Part shown: piece after piece, positions 8,772 to 16,673 of the stretch
Position numbering within the stretch: position 1 is the first letter of the stretch
Layout of the letters: each line of letters opens with the position of its first letter
NCBI GenBank assembly: GCA_003153435.1
Contig: PLYR01000084.1
Coordinates: forward strand, 1-34,006
Source: Bacteroidota bacterium
GTDB lineage: Bacteria > Bacteroidota > Bacteroidia > Palsa-965
Reading direction: 5' to 3'
DNA length: 34,006 bases
Notes under the pieces: model-generated
Seen by the model: only the letters and a program-made list of their open reading frames with translations
What the model was told of the DNA's origin: nothing
The model's database searches: none
Position numbers and translations under genes: made by a program

Positions 8772-8792
8772 TTAAACGTTTGTTTAACTTTA
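8772..8792 (+). promoter_or_regulatory. tetR promoter with overlapping operator
   Basis: TTAAACGTTTGTTTAA (8772-8787) is largely self-complementary and overlaps a -7 element TAACTTTA (8785-8792). Start of transcription would be near 8796, 12 bases before the tetR ATG. The core AAACGTTTGT recurs at 9444-9453 before the tolC-like gene. Binding of the TetR protein here would block its own transcription. Confidence 0.55.
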
Positions 8793-8807
8793 CCGAAATT
8801 ATTCACC

Positions 8808-9434
8808 ATGTCCGCAGATAAAAGGGAACAAATACTGGATGCCGCCGAAGAACTATTCGGCCACCTGGGGTTTGAAGGTACCTCTATCCGGGCATTGAGC
8901 CTTAAGGCCAGTGTGAATATCGCGATGGTATCTTATTATTTCGGTTCCAAGGAAAAACTCTTTCAGGCAATGGTTGAAAGAAGAGCCGGAGCTACTACCA
9001 TGGCGCTGAAATTTATCAACGCCAAAGAACATGATCCCTGGAAAAAAATTGAACTGGTGATCGACCATTATGTCGATAAGATCTTTGGTAATGTGGGCTT
9101 TCAGCGGATTATGTACCGTGAACTTTCGCTCGATCAGAGAGGTTGGATAACGGAAGCGATTATGGATATCATCCTCCAGAACACCCGAGAAATGTCCAGT
9201 ATCATCGAAGAGGGTATTAAGAAAAAGATTTTCAGAAAGGTCGATGCAGAGTTAACTGTGGTAACCCTCGTCGGGACCATCTCCAAACTAACCTTATGTT
9301 CAAACCTCTCCTGCCGCATGATTGGAGACAAGGGCACTAAAGCTTCCATTACCGATGAAACCAATAAAAAGAGAGTCAAGAAGCACATGCATGATCTGAT
9401 GAAAGCTCATTTGACTCCGGCTTTGAAAGGGTAG
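8808..9434 (+). CDS. TetR/AcrR family transcriptional regulator
   Basis: A 208-residue TetR-type repressor. The N-terminal DNA-binding domain (about residues 4-50) is clear: REQILDAAEELFGHLGFEGTS, then the turn and recognition helices ending in VSYYFGSKEKLFQAMV, the family hallmark. The C-terminal two thirds form the ligand and dimer domain with no conserved motif. It is the first gene of a cluster with an outer-membrane factor, a periplasmic adaptor and a 14-TM exporter, so it very likely represses this pump and itself and is released by a pump substrate. The operator candidates are at 8772-8787 and 9443-9452. The ligand cannot be predicted. Confidence 0.92.
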   Translation: MSADKREQILDAAEELFGHLGFEGTSIRALSLKASVNIAMVSYYFGSKEKLFQAMVERRAGATTMALKFINAKEHDPWKKIELVIDHYVDKIFGNVGFQRIMYRELSLDQRGWITEAIMDIILQNTREMSSIIEEGIKKKIFRKVDAELTVVTLVGTISKLTLCSNLSCRMIGDKGTKASITDETNKKRVKKHMHDLMKAHLTPALKG

Positions 9435-9442
9435 CATTTAAA

Positions 9443-9452
9443 CAAACGTTTG
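9443..9452. promoter_or_regulatory. Second candidate TetR operator
   Basis: CAAACGTTTG is a perfect 10-base palindrome within ACAAACGTTTGTA, itself palindromic over 12 bases. It sits in the 31-base gap between the tetR stop and the tolC-like start. It shares AAACGTTTGT with the site overlapping the tetR promoter. Confidence 0.55.
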
Positions 9453-9465
9453 TACTATTTAAACT

Positions 9466-10779
9466 ATGAAACGCAATATTTTTTTCATTTTCATTCTGAT
9501 TCCTCTGGTGTTTCAGGCTCAGTCGAAGAAACTGAAGCTGGACGAAGCGATCAAGCTTGGACAGGAACAAAGCCGTTCTCTTAAAATTTCACAAAGTAAA
9601 ATTGCAATTGCCGACGCCAAATACGTGGAACTCAAGGATATGGTATTGCCTTCTTTGAATGTATCGGCTGGTTATTCCCGTCTGAGTGATATAACTCCTT
9701 TCGCCTTCCAGATTGCACCGAACACGAAGCCAATAGTATTCTTTCCGACTCTGGTTAATGATTATACCTCACGGGCCTCGATTAATGAAAGTGTCTTCAA
9801 CGGTTTTCGGTTGAAAAACGGATTGATGAGTCAGCAGTATCTTCTGGAAGCATCTAAGTTGGATTATGAAAAGGATAAGTCGGAAATAATCTACAACATC
9901 ATTAATGCCTACTATAATTTGTATAAGATCCAGGCATCCAAACTTCTGATTCAGCAAACGCTGGCTCAGGCGGATGAGCGCATAAAAGAAATCGAGAATA
10001 TGGAAAAGCAAGGATTGGCTATCCATAATGATGTGCTTCGTGCACAGCTTCAACGCTCTAACATAGAACTTTCGGAGGTGGATATTAACAGTAACCTCCA
10101 GATTGCTAATTATAACTTCAGTGTCATGACCGGTTTGCCGGAAGGAACGCAGATAGAGATTGATTCAGTCGATTTGTTTAAGGCCCGGGATTTCAAAAAA
10201 TTCCCTGACTACCTCCAGACCTCCTTTGATAAACGAAGTGATCTGAAGGCAGCAGACTTCCGCAAGAAAGCTTCAGAAATGAACCTGAAAGTGGTTAAAG
10301 GAACGATTCTTCCAACCGTGAATGTGGGTGCAAACTATTATTATGCCAATCCCAATCCACGCTATATCCCACCTGCGGATGTATTTCATGATACCTGGGA
10401 TGTTGGAATAAATCTTAATTGGAACCTGACTTCTTTATACACCACTAAACACCAGGCGAATGAAGCCAAATTTATGATCGATCAGGCTACAGAAATGAAT
10501 GATCTGCTTTCAGATAATATACGGATGGAAGTGAACCAGGATTTTGTGAATTACAAAGAAAGTCAGAAAAAAATCGAAGTAGCTTCCCGTTCGGTAGTGC
10601 AGGCCGCTGAAAACTCCCGGACCCTGCAATCGAAGTATGATAACAATACAGCATTGCTGAGCGATGTGCTCGATGCAAACGTGCTTCTGCTCCAGGCCAA
10701 GCTCAACCTGACTTACGCAAGGGCTGATGCAGAAATTGCCTATAATCATTTGTTAAAATCAACAGGATCTAATCAGTAA
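9466..10779 (+). CDS. TolC-like outer membrane efflux protein
   Basis: A 437-residue member of the outer membrane factor family, which forms a trimeric channel-tunnel through the outer membrane for drug and type I export systems. A short signal peptide (MKRNIFFIFILIPLVFQAQS) is followed by KLKLDEAIKLGQEQS, the usual start of the first repeat of this family. Two long alpha-helical, heptad-rich hairpins (about residues 120-200 and 330-425) and strand-rich pieces (about 60-100, 275-315) match the two-repeat architecture. It lies 21 bases upstream of the adaptor gene, so it is cotranscribed with the pump. The preceding palindrome suggests TetR control at this position too. Confidence 0.93.
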   Translation: MKRNIFFIFILIPLVFQAQSKKLKLDEAIKLGQEQSRSLKISQSKIAIADAKYVELKDMVLPSLNVSAGYSRLSDITPFAFQIAPNTKPIVFFPTLVNDYTSRASINESVFNGFRLKNGLMSQQYLLEASKLDYEKDKSEIIYNIINAYYNLYKIQASKLLIQQTLAQADERIKEIENMEKQGLAIHNDVLRAQLQRSNIELSEVDINSNLQIANYNFSVMTGLPEGTQIEIDSVDLFKARDFKKFPDYLQTSFDKRSDLKAADFRKKASEMNLKVVKGTILPTVNVGANYYYANPNPRYIPPADVFHDTWDVGINLNWNLTSLYTTKHQANEAKFMIDQATEMNDLLSDNIRMEVNQDFVNYKESQKKIEVASRSVVQAAENSRTLQSKYDNNTALLSDVLDANVLLLQAKLNLTYARADAEIAYNHLLKSTGSNQ

Positions 10780-10800
10780 TAATAAGTTACATTCTATAGT

Positions 10801-11877
10801 ATGGAAAATAAAGAAGAAGCACCTAAAAAGAAAAAATTACTCCCCTTTATCCTGCTTGCAGTGGTTGCAGTGGGAGGTTTTTTCGGAGTAAAGGCCTACA
10901 TGTACTCGCAACACCATATCAGTACCGACGATGCGCAGTTGGAAGCAAATATCAGTCCGGTGCTTCCCCGTGTCTCCGGTTACGTCAACGAAATTCGTTT
11001 TGATGAAAATCAAAGAGTGAAAAAAGGGGAGGTGATTATCACGCTCGATGAACGTGACCTGAAAATAAAATGTGATCAGGCGAAGGCTGCTGTGGAAAGT
11101 GCCAATGCAAGTGTATTGGTTGCGAAAGCCAATATCGTTTCAGCCACTGCAACAGTTGCAGCTGTCAAAGCAAATATGGAAGCTGCCACCGTACGTTTAT
11201 GGAGGGCCACTCAGGATTATGGTAGATATGAAAAATTGCTTGCCGAAAAATCAATCACTCAGCAGTCATTCGATGCAGCCCGTGCTGAAAAGGAAAGTGC
11301 AGAGGCACAAATGGAACTAGTAAAAAAACAATCGGAAGCCAGCCAGAGCCAGGCTGATGCATTGCAACAGCAAGTAATTCTGGCGGATGCAGCTGTTAAG
11401 CAGAGACAGGCGGATTTGGATTTTTCGAATTTACAGCTCAGCTATGCAACGATTACGGCTCCGCAAAGCGGGGTGATCTCTAAAAAGACAGTTCAACCTG
11501 GACAATTTGTTCAGGCCGGACAAGCCCTCTTCACGGTTGTAAACGATTCGGATATATGGGTGGTAGCTAATTTTAAGGAAACACAGGTTGCCGACATGAA
11601 ACCGGGTACAGCCGTGGATGTGAGTATAGATGCCTTCAAAGACAGAGTGATAAAAGCATATGTCTGTTCCTTTTCTCCTGCAACAGGAGCTCGTTTCTCC
11701 CTGCTGCCTCCCGACAACGCCACGGGAAACTTTGTAAAGGTAGTGCAGCGTGTGCCGGTTAAAATCAGACTGAAGACCGATGCTGATAAAGATTTGCTCT
11801 CCAAATTAAAACCAGGCCTGAGCGTGAATGTAACGGTCAATATTGATGAGGTTGTTTCGGGTGTGAAAACGAATTGA
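10801..11877 (+). CDS. EmrA/HlyD-family periplasmic adaptor
   Basis: A 358-residue membrane fusion protein linking the inner membrane exporter with the TolC-like channel. The N-terminus has a lysine-rich cytosolic stretch (PKKKKLLPF) and one membrane anchor (about residues 15-33). TDDAQLEANISPVLPRVSGYV begins the lipoyl half-motif, which is completed after the coiled coil by APQSGVISKKTVQPGQFVQAG. Between them (about 90-205) is a long Ala/Gln/Lys helical hairpin. The beta-barrel part WVVANFKETQVADMKPG is the EmrA signature. The gene is 30 bases upstream of the EmrB-like exporter gene. Confidence 0.94.
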   Translation: MENKEEAPKKKKLLPFILLAVVAVGGFFGVKAYMYSQHHISTDDAQLEANISPVLPRVSGYVNEIRFDENQRVKKGEVIITLDERDLKIKCDQAKAAVESANASVLVAKANIVSATATVAAVKANMEAATVRLWRATQDYGRYEKLLAEKSITQQSFDAARAEKESAEAQMELVKKQSEASQSQADALQQQVILADAAVKQRQADLDFSNLQLSYATITAPQSGVISKKTVQPGQFVQAGQALFTVVNDSDIWVVANFKETQVADMKPGTAVDVSIDAFKDRVIKAYVCSFSPATGARFSLLPPDNATGNFVKVVQRVPVKIRLKTDADKDLLSKLKPGLSVNVTVNIDEVVSGVKTN

Positions 11878-11907
11878 TTTCTTTCTGAACATTAAAAGAT
11901 ACGAATA

Positions 11908-13470
11908 GTGACCATTCCTCAATATCCAACAGGTTTTAAGAAATGGATCATCGTCATTACGGTGGTCATGGCTTCCTTGTTGGAGATGATTGATACCACA
12001 GTGGTGAACGTTTCGCTTCCTCAGATTATGGGTAACCTGGGGGCTACTTTGGAAGATGTTGCCTGGATCATTACCGCTTATGCGGTTGCAAACGTAATCA
12101 TCCTTCCGATGACAGGTTGGCTCAGCTCTAAGTTCGGCAGGAGAAACTATTTTGTCGTGTCAATCCTCATTTTTACAGTCGCTTCTTTTTTCTGTGGGAA
12201 TGCACATAATATATGGCAACTGGTAATCTTCCGCTTTATTCAGGGAATAGGAGGGGGGGCTCTTCTTTCTACCTCTCAGTCGATCTTGTTTGAAACCTTT
12301 AAACCTGAAGACCGGGGAATGGCTACCGCTATTTTTGGACTGGGAGTAGTATTAGGCCCAACCTTCGGTCCAACCATCGGTGGTTTTATTACTGATCATT
12401 ATTCCTGGCCCTGGATTTTTTATGTAAACCTTCCTCTTGGAATAATTGCTACGTTGCTTTCCTTAACTTTTATCAGCGAGTCGGCAGACAGAAAGGAGAT
12501 CAGCCGTGTGGACTGGCTGGGCATAGGCCTCCTTGTCATAGGTATTGGTGCTCTGCAGATTGTTTTGGAGCGTGGTGAAACAGAAGACTGGTTCGACACG
12601 AATTACATCATCGTACTTACCGTTTTGTCCATATTGTCTTTATTCGCCTTTGTCTGGAGGGAATTAAGTATCGACTATCCGGTAGTGGACTTCAGGATTA
12701 TGAAGGATAAGTCATTTTCATTCGGACTTGTCTTTTCTTTTATTCTAGGATTTGGAATGTATGCTTCGGTATTTGTTTTTCCGATCTTTTGCCAGAACCT
12801 CCTTGGCTTTTCGGCTCAGCAAACCGGAGAGCTGATGATACCCGCTGGTCTGATTACAATCTTTATCATGCCTATGGTAGGGAATCTGCTCAAGTTAAAG
12901 TTTCCGCCTCAAATCATGGCTGCCATCGGTTTTGGTGTTTTCTTCCTGTTCACCAAAATGCTGAGTGGATCTACACTTGCTTCGGGGGAATCGGATTTCT
13001 TCTGGCCACTGATGATGCGTGGAATAGGAATGGGTTGCCTCTTTGTACCGCTCACCGCAATGGGTCTATCCGGACTTAAAGGAAAGGATATGGCTCAGGG
13101 AGTGGGTATTAACAATATGATCCGACAGTTGGGTGGTTCGTTTGGTGTTGCGCTCATGACCACATTCATTCATAACCGGATGTCGGTTCACCGGGTGAAT
13201 CTGTTACCTCACATCAGTGCATATGAACCTGCTGCGAGCGATCGAATTAATATGATCGTACAGGGATTTGTGTCACGGGGTTATACCCTAACACAAGCTC
13301 AGTCAATGGCCAACGGCGTAATGGAAGGCACGGTGATACGCCAGAGTATGCTCATGTCTTATATGGATTGCTTTTATGTGATCGGCCTCTTCTTCCTCTG
13401 TTGCATTCCGCTGATCATCTTCCAGCGCAGAAGCCGGAACGCAGTTGTTTCTATGGAAGGAGTCCATTAG
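11908..13470 (+). CDS. EmrB/QacA-type MFS multidrug exporter (DHA2 family)
   Basis: A 520-residue inner membrane drug:proton antiporter with 14 predicted membrane segments. Seen motifs: the first helix with LLEMIDTTVVNVSLP (acidic residues typical of DHA2), GWLSSKFGRRNYF (MFS motif A), FRFIQGIGGGAL (motif B) and GVVLGPTFGPTIGGFI (motif C of exporters). A large loop between helices 13 and 14 (about residues 420-480) is usual for EmrB. The start codon is GTG at 11908; no ATG fits better upstream. With the EmrA-like and TolC-like partners it makes a tripartite pump that spans both membranes. No clear terminator follows. Confidence 0.94.
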   Translation: MTIPQYPTGFKKWIIVITVVMASLLEMIDTTVVNVSLPQIMGNLGATLEDVAWIITAYAVANVIILPMTGWLSSKFGRRNYFVVSILIFTVASFFCGNAHNIWQLVIFRFIQGIGGGALLSTSQSILFETFKPEDRGMATAIFGLGVVLGPTFGPTIGGFITDHYSWPWIFYVNLPLGIIATLLSLTFISESADRKEISRVDWLGIGLLVIGIGALQIVLERGETEDWFDTNYIIVLTVLSILSLFAFVWRELSIDYPVVDFRIMKDKSFSFGLVFSFILGFGMYASVFVFPIFCQNLLGFSAQQTGELMIPAGLITIFIMPMVGNLLKLKFPPQIMAAIGFGVFFLFTKMLSGSTLASGESDFFWPLMMRGIGMGCLFVPLTAMGLSGLKGKDMAQGVGINNMIRQLGGSFGVALMTTFIHNRMSVHRVNLLPHISAYEPAASDRINMIVQGFVSRGYTLTQAQSMANGVMEGTVIRQSMLMSYMDCFYVIGLFFLCCIPLIIFQRRSRNAVVSMEGVH

Positions 13471-13499
13471 GAGCGTTGCAATGGGGGCCTGCTAAAAGC

Positions 13500-13955
13500 T
13501 TATTTCTCTCTAAACAATCCACCACCTACAATCCAGAACCCTTCTTTATGAGTGCTGTCTGTCCGGTCTCTCGTATCGGTTAGCTTTTCCTGGGGATTTC
13601 CATACGGTCCTGTATGTGGGGAAATAGAGTAATCTATTTGCTCCCAGTCGGCATAAGCACCGAACCTTATCTTAATCTTTTGTTTGCCATTACGGGTCCA
13701 GGAGATAGGGAAATCACCGCTGTTATCTGGATCAGTATCTCCCCAGGAGCTGTAGATCCCTGTTCCATCTTCATTCAGTTCCAGAGAAGAGCCCCAGATA
13801 TAATGAAGGCCACTCCCATCATCCTCCGAATGCCAGCGACCGAGCAGTTCGTCCGGCTCAGTACCCTTCATTCCTGAACGGGAGGAGCCCGGTTCACGTG
13901 CCCCTTCATCTCCCGAAAGGCTAAAAACCTTTTTTATATATTCCATCAGTGCCAT
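13500..13955 (-). CDS. Hypothetical protein
   Basis: A 151-residue soluble protein I do not recognise. After a short basic N-terminus (MEYIKKVF) and a Gly/Ser/Glu-rich linker (about 12-35) comes a Trp- and Gly-rich beta-strand pattern: LLGRWHSEDDGSG, SLELNEDGTGIYSSWGD, FPISWTRNGKQKIKIRFG. This resembles small lipocalin-like or DUF beta-sandwich proteins in which a tryptophan-containing 'GxW' strand opens the fold; that is a resemblance only. There is no signal peptide. It is convergent with the exporter gene, 29 bases away. The start could be the ATG at 13955 or the one three codons later at 13946. Confidence 0.65.
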   Translation of the reverse strand: MALMEYIKKVFSLSGDEGAREPGSSRSGMKGTEPDELLGRWHSEDDGSGLHYIWGSSLELNEDGTGIYSSWGDTDPDNSGDFPISWTRNGKQKIKIRFGAYADWEQIDYSISPHTGPYGNPQEKLTDTRDRTDSTHKEGFWIVGGGLFREK

Positions 13956-13994
13956 GGAGCGAAAGTTTGAAATTTATTTTATGTCTTTAGGTAG

Positions 13995-14014
13995 CCTGGG
14001 AACTCCCAGGTTTT
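13995..14014. other. Hairpin followed by four T residues in a gene-free gap
   Basis: CCTGGG and CCCAGG form a 6-bp stem with a 4-base loop (AACT), followed by TTTT on the plus strand. It lies in the 243-base gap (13956-14198) between two divergent genes. It could be a weak terminator or part of an untranslated region. Nothing else is recognisable in that gap apart from the promoter at 14158-14165. Confidence 0.3.
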
Positions 14015-14157
14015 AATAAAATGCAGATAAAATCTAGAATAACCGGACTCGTGTGTCGGGTATGCGGTATGCTCGGAGGTCGAAAGAGTACTTATTTGAA
14101 AGATAAGGAGATAAATCTGGATTGTCAAGAGATTTAACGAAAATTACAAAAGGTTAC

Positions 14158-14165
14158 TAACTTTG
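14158..14165 (+). promoter_or_regulatory. -7 element of the Tat-exported protein gene
   Basis: TAACTTTG matches TAnnTTTG. The RNA would start near 14169, about 30 bases before the ATG at 14199. The -33 position has TTTA rather than TTTG, so this half is weak. Confidence 0.5.
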
Positions 14166-14198
14166 GGTGAACCTCAATTATATCCGATTTCAATAGCT

Positions 14199-14879
14199 AT
14201 GGACAATCAACAAAATCTGAATACTCGCAGAAACTTTATCGGTAAACTCGCAGCTGGGGCAGCAGCACTAAGTCTAGCTCCTATCTTATCGGCATACAAA
14301 CCGGAATCAACAATTTCGAACAAGGCGGCGCTAAGGAGCGAAGCTGAAGAATGGATTGACAAAATCAAGGGGAAGCACAAAATGGTATTTGACATCACCC
14401 GGGTGAGTGATGGACACTATTTATTTTCTATGGATGCATTTCTTTCCACAAACAACGATACAGGAACTCCAGATGATGAACTTGGAGTAGTGGGAGTGCT
14501 TCGGAGCGGAGGGATTGCTCTTGCTCTCAAAGATGAAATGTGGGAAAAATTCAAACTCGGAGAGATGTTAAAAATAACTGACCCGTTAACGAAAGCTCCT
14601 GCTATCCGTAACATGTTTTGGAAACCCAAGGAAGGTGATGATTGTTACCCGGATAAGTCTATCGATAAGTTGATGAAACATGGGGTCTTGTTTGGAGTCT
14701 GTGAAAAAGCACTTGGAGGATGGTCTGAAAAGATTGCTGCGGATATGAAACTTAAAGATCATGAGGTTAAGAAAGAGCTGAAGGAAAATATTCTTCACGA
14801 TATACAGTTGGTACCATCCGGCGTTTGGGCTCTGGGGAGAGCTCAGGAAAAGGGATGTACCTATTGTTATGCCGGTTAA
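14199..14879 (+). CDS. Tat-exported DsrE-like protein
   Basis: A 226-residue protein with a twin-arginine signal: NTRRNFIGKLAAGAAALS (R10-R11, then a hydrophobic stretch and SAYKPE), so it is exported folded. The remainder resembles DsrE-family sulfur-handling proteins. DDELGVVGVLRSGGIALALKD and WEKFKLGEM correspond to the DsrE 'hypothetical hydrophobic pocket' strands. A helix-rich middle and the C-terminal VPSGVWALGRAQEKGCTYCYAG follow, where the last strand ends in a Cys-x-x-Cys pair that could be the redox or persulfide site. Two further cysteines lie in GDDCYPD and GVCEKAL. The frame is open upstream to a TTG at 14163, but the ATG at 14199 gives the clean Tat signal. Family assignment is by pattern and moderate. 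Confidence 0.7.
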   Translation: MDNQQNLNTRRNFIGKLAAGAAALSLAPILSAYKPESTISNKAALRSEAEEWIDKIKGKHKMVFDITRVSDGHYLFSMDAFLSTNNDTGTPDDELGVVGVLRSGGIALALKDEMWEKFKLGEMLKITDPLTKAPAIRNMFWKPKEGDDCYPDKSIDKLMKHGVLFGVCEKALGGWSEKIAADMKLKDHEVKKELKENILHDIQLVPSGVWALGRAQEKGCTYCYAG

Positions 14880-14887
14880 CTAAATAA

Positions 14888-14917
14888 AAAAGGGGCTGAA
14901 AATTTTCAGCCCCTTTT
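14888..14917. terminator. Bidirectional intrinsic terminator
   Basis: A perfect 30-base palindrome, AAAAGGGGCTGAAAA and its complement, followed by T-rich sequence in both directions. It lies between two convergent genes (stop at 14877-14879 and stop at 14940-14942), so it can end both transcripts. Confidence 0.88.
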
Positions 14918-14939
14918 ATTTACGCTCGTTATAGTCTTA

Positions 14940-16517
14940 TCAATCCGGCTGCAGGCTGAGTTTACCAGAGGCCTGTTTTCCCACCGCCTTTATATAGTAA
15001 ATATAGGTCCCTGACGGAAGTCTTCCTCCTTCATTATTTCTTCCATCCCAGGTTAGCATATGTGTTCCGGCGAAGTCGGCACGACTTTGAATGGTTTTCA
15101 CCTTCAGTCCATAAATGGAGTAAATATCGATGGTTACAGCCGAAGGGCTGTTCAGTTGATACCCGATAGTAACTTCCTGACTGAATGGATTAGGATAGGC
15201 ATAAGTTTTGAGTTCTCCACTTGCCGATATGAAGGTAGGTTTGATTCCTGCAACGAGCAGGGTGTCGTTTACTAGAAGCGAGCTCACGTCTATATTCTCA
15301 TCACCTGGCTGATAAACGAGCCACTCATACGAATCGAAAAGCATTTCGTTGGTAGTACTGGTGCCTGCAATAACCAGCTGGGGCGGGGTATTGGGATTGT
15401 TCAGGTTTGCCGTTGTATTATCGTAGACATGTTTTGAATAAAGGATATGCCCGGCAGGGATCACCGCCAGCTTCTGGTAGGTATAATATCCCTGCCAGTT
15501 AAAATCCCAGTTGTTAATCCGGATCAGAGGGATCGTATCTGTTGGAGAATAAGCATAATTAACAATGGAGGTACATACCTTATGCGAATGAGGAAAAGCC
15601 CCAAACATAGAAATAGCGTAAGCAGTAGTTCCTGAGGATGGGTAGTGAGCAGAGAACGGTGTAACGGTATTTGCTGGAATGGCCAGACTCCAGTTCTGAA
15701 GAGGAGTGGTAACATACACATGCCTGACTCCTGTTTCACCAATTGGGTAAAAATAGAGGCGGATCTTCGTGCTGTCTATCTGTCCCCCGGTGCCGGTAGG
15801 ATAATGCACTTGCAATACAATCTTGGAACCTGCTTTGATTCGGATTCCGATTTTCAGTGGGGCTTGTCCAGGGAAAACAGTCGGTTCAGCACCAGGTGCA
15901 TAACCACCAATACTGAAATTTCCAGGTGCCTGGTAGCAAGTACCGCTTAGATCGGTTGTAGTGGTAGCGGCAGTATCAATATTTGCAATTACATGGTGAA
16001 CAATAGCAGGGTTCCCGGCTACAATTTCATAAGCCCGAAGAATCCGGTCCTGGGTGAGGCCCATAGGAATTGAAAAACAAACATAGCTATCGGAACTCAC
16101 TGCATTGCTTGTAAAAACAGGAGCTTTGATCTCGAGGTCAGGAGTTCCACGAAGCTTATAGCGGGCATAGACCGGAGGAACAGGAGCAAGAGTGGTATCA
16201 CCCATCAATGAACCCCCATTAATCCAGCTAATGATTTCCGCTTTCTCAGAAGCACTGATATGGCGTTCATGATCAAATCGGGAGTAAGTAGTGTCTGGAC
16301 TCCAGGGTGGCATCTTGCCAGTCTGAAGATAGTTTTTTATGATCGAGCTGTATTGGGCAGTCTCCGTATAATTGAGCATTGAAAAATGCCCATAAGGATT
16401 ATGACAACTCGTACACCGGGAAATAAAGATAGGAGCAACATCCTTATAATAAATTTGCGCCGTTCCGGGGATCGCCAATAATAACAATAGACCAAATGAA
16501 AGTATTTGTTTTTTCAT
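14940..16517 (-). CDS. Secreted cytochrome c / PHM-like copper protein with T9SS domain
   Basis: A 525-residue secreted protein. After a signal peptide (cut near residue 20, GTAQ) there is a small cytochrome c domain: CTSCH (35-39) binds heme and KMPPW (68-72) supplies the axial methionine. The middle resembles copper type II ascorbate-dependent monooxygenases (PHM/DBM). HHV (174-175) and the His of LQVHY (238) fit the CuH site. HSH (310, 312) and Met392 in NEMLFD fit the CuM site. The last ~85 residues (YPNPFS ... SGTYIYYIKA ... KLSL) are a type A Por/T9SS sorting domain, so the protein goes to the cell surface or medium. Heme plus copper in one chain suggests direct electron delivery; the substrate is unknown. 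The frame runs back to a TTG at 16544, but the ATG at 16517 gives the signal peptide. Confidence 0.8.
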   Translation of the reverse strand: MKKQILSFGLLLLLAIPGTAQIYYKDVAPIFISRCTSCHNPYGHFSMLNYTETAQYSSIIKNYLQTGKMPPWSPDTTYSRFDHERHISASEKAEIISWINGGSLMGDTTLAPVPPVYARYKLRGTPDLEIKAPVFTSNAVSSDSYVCFSIPMGLTQDRILRAYEIVAGNPAIVHHVIANIDTAATTTTDLSGTCYQAPGNFSIGGYAPGAEPTVFPGQAPLKIGIRIKAGSKIVLQVHYPTGTGGQIDSTKIRLYFYPIGETGVRHVYVTTPLQNWSLAIPANTVTPFSAHYPSSGTTAYAISMFGAFPHSHKVCTSIVNYAYSPTDTIPLIRINNWDFNWQGYYTYQKLAVIPAGHILYSKHVYDNTTANLNNPNTPPQLVIAGTSTTNEMLFDSYEWLVYQPGDENIDVSSLLVNDTLLVAGIKPTFISASGELKTYAYPNPFSQEVTIGYQLNSPSAVTIDIYSIYGLKVKTIQSRADFAGTHMLTWDGRNNEGGRLPSGTYIYYIKAVGKQASGKLSLQPD

Positions 16518-16646
16518 GTAAGAAAATTTATCTGTTGGGTACAAGTTAGTCCAGTATTTTCACATAAACAAGTATAATTGTAAAAAGGTCCTTGTATACC
16601 TTATCGCAGATCAATTTTAGGTCAGATAAGCCCGGAAAATAATATT

Positions 16647-16654
16647 TACATTTG
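16647..16654 (+). promoter_or_regulatory. -7 element of proC
   Basis: TACATTTG is a full match to TAnnTTTG, 19 bases before the proC ATG, giving a leader of about 16 bases. The -33 position is not convincing. Confidence 0.55.
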
Positions 16655-16673
16655 ATTCCTAATTAGCTGAACA

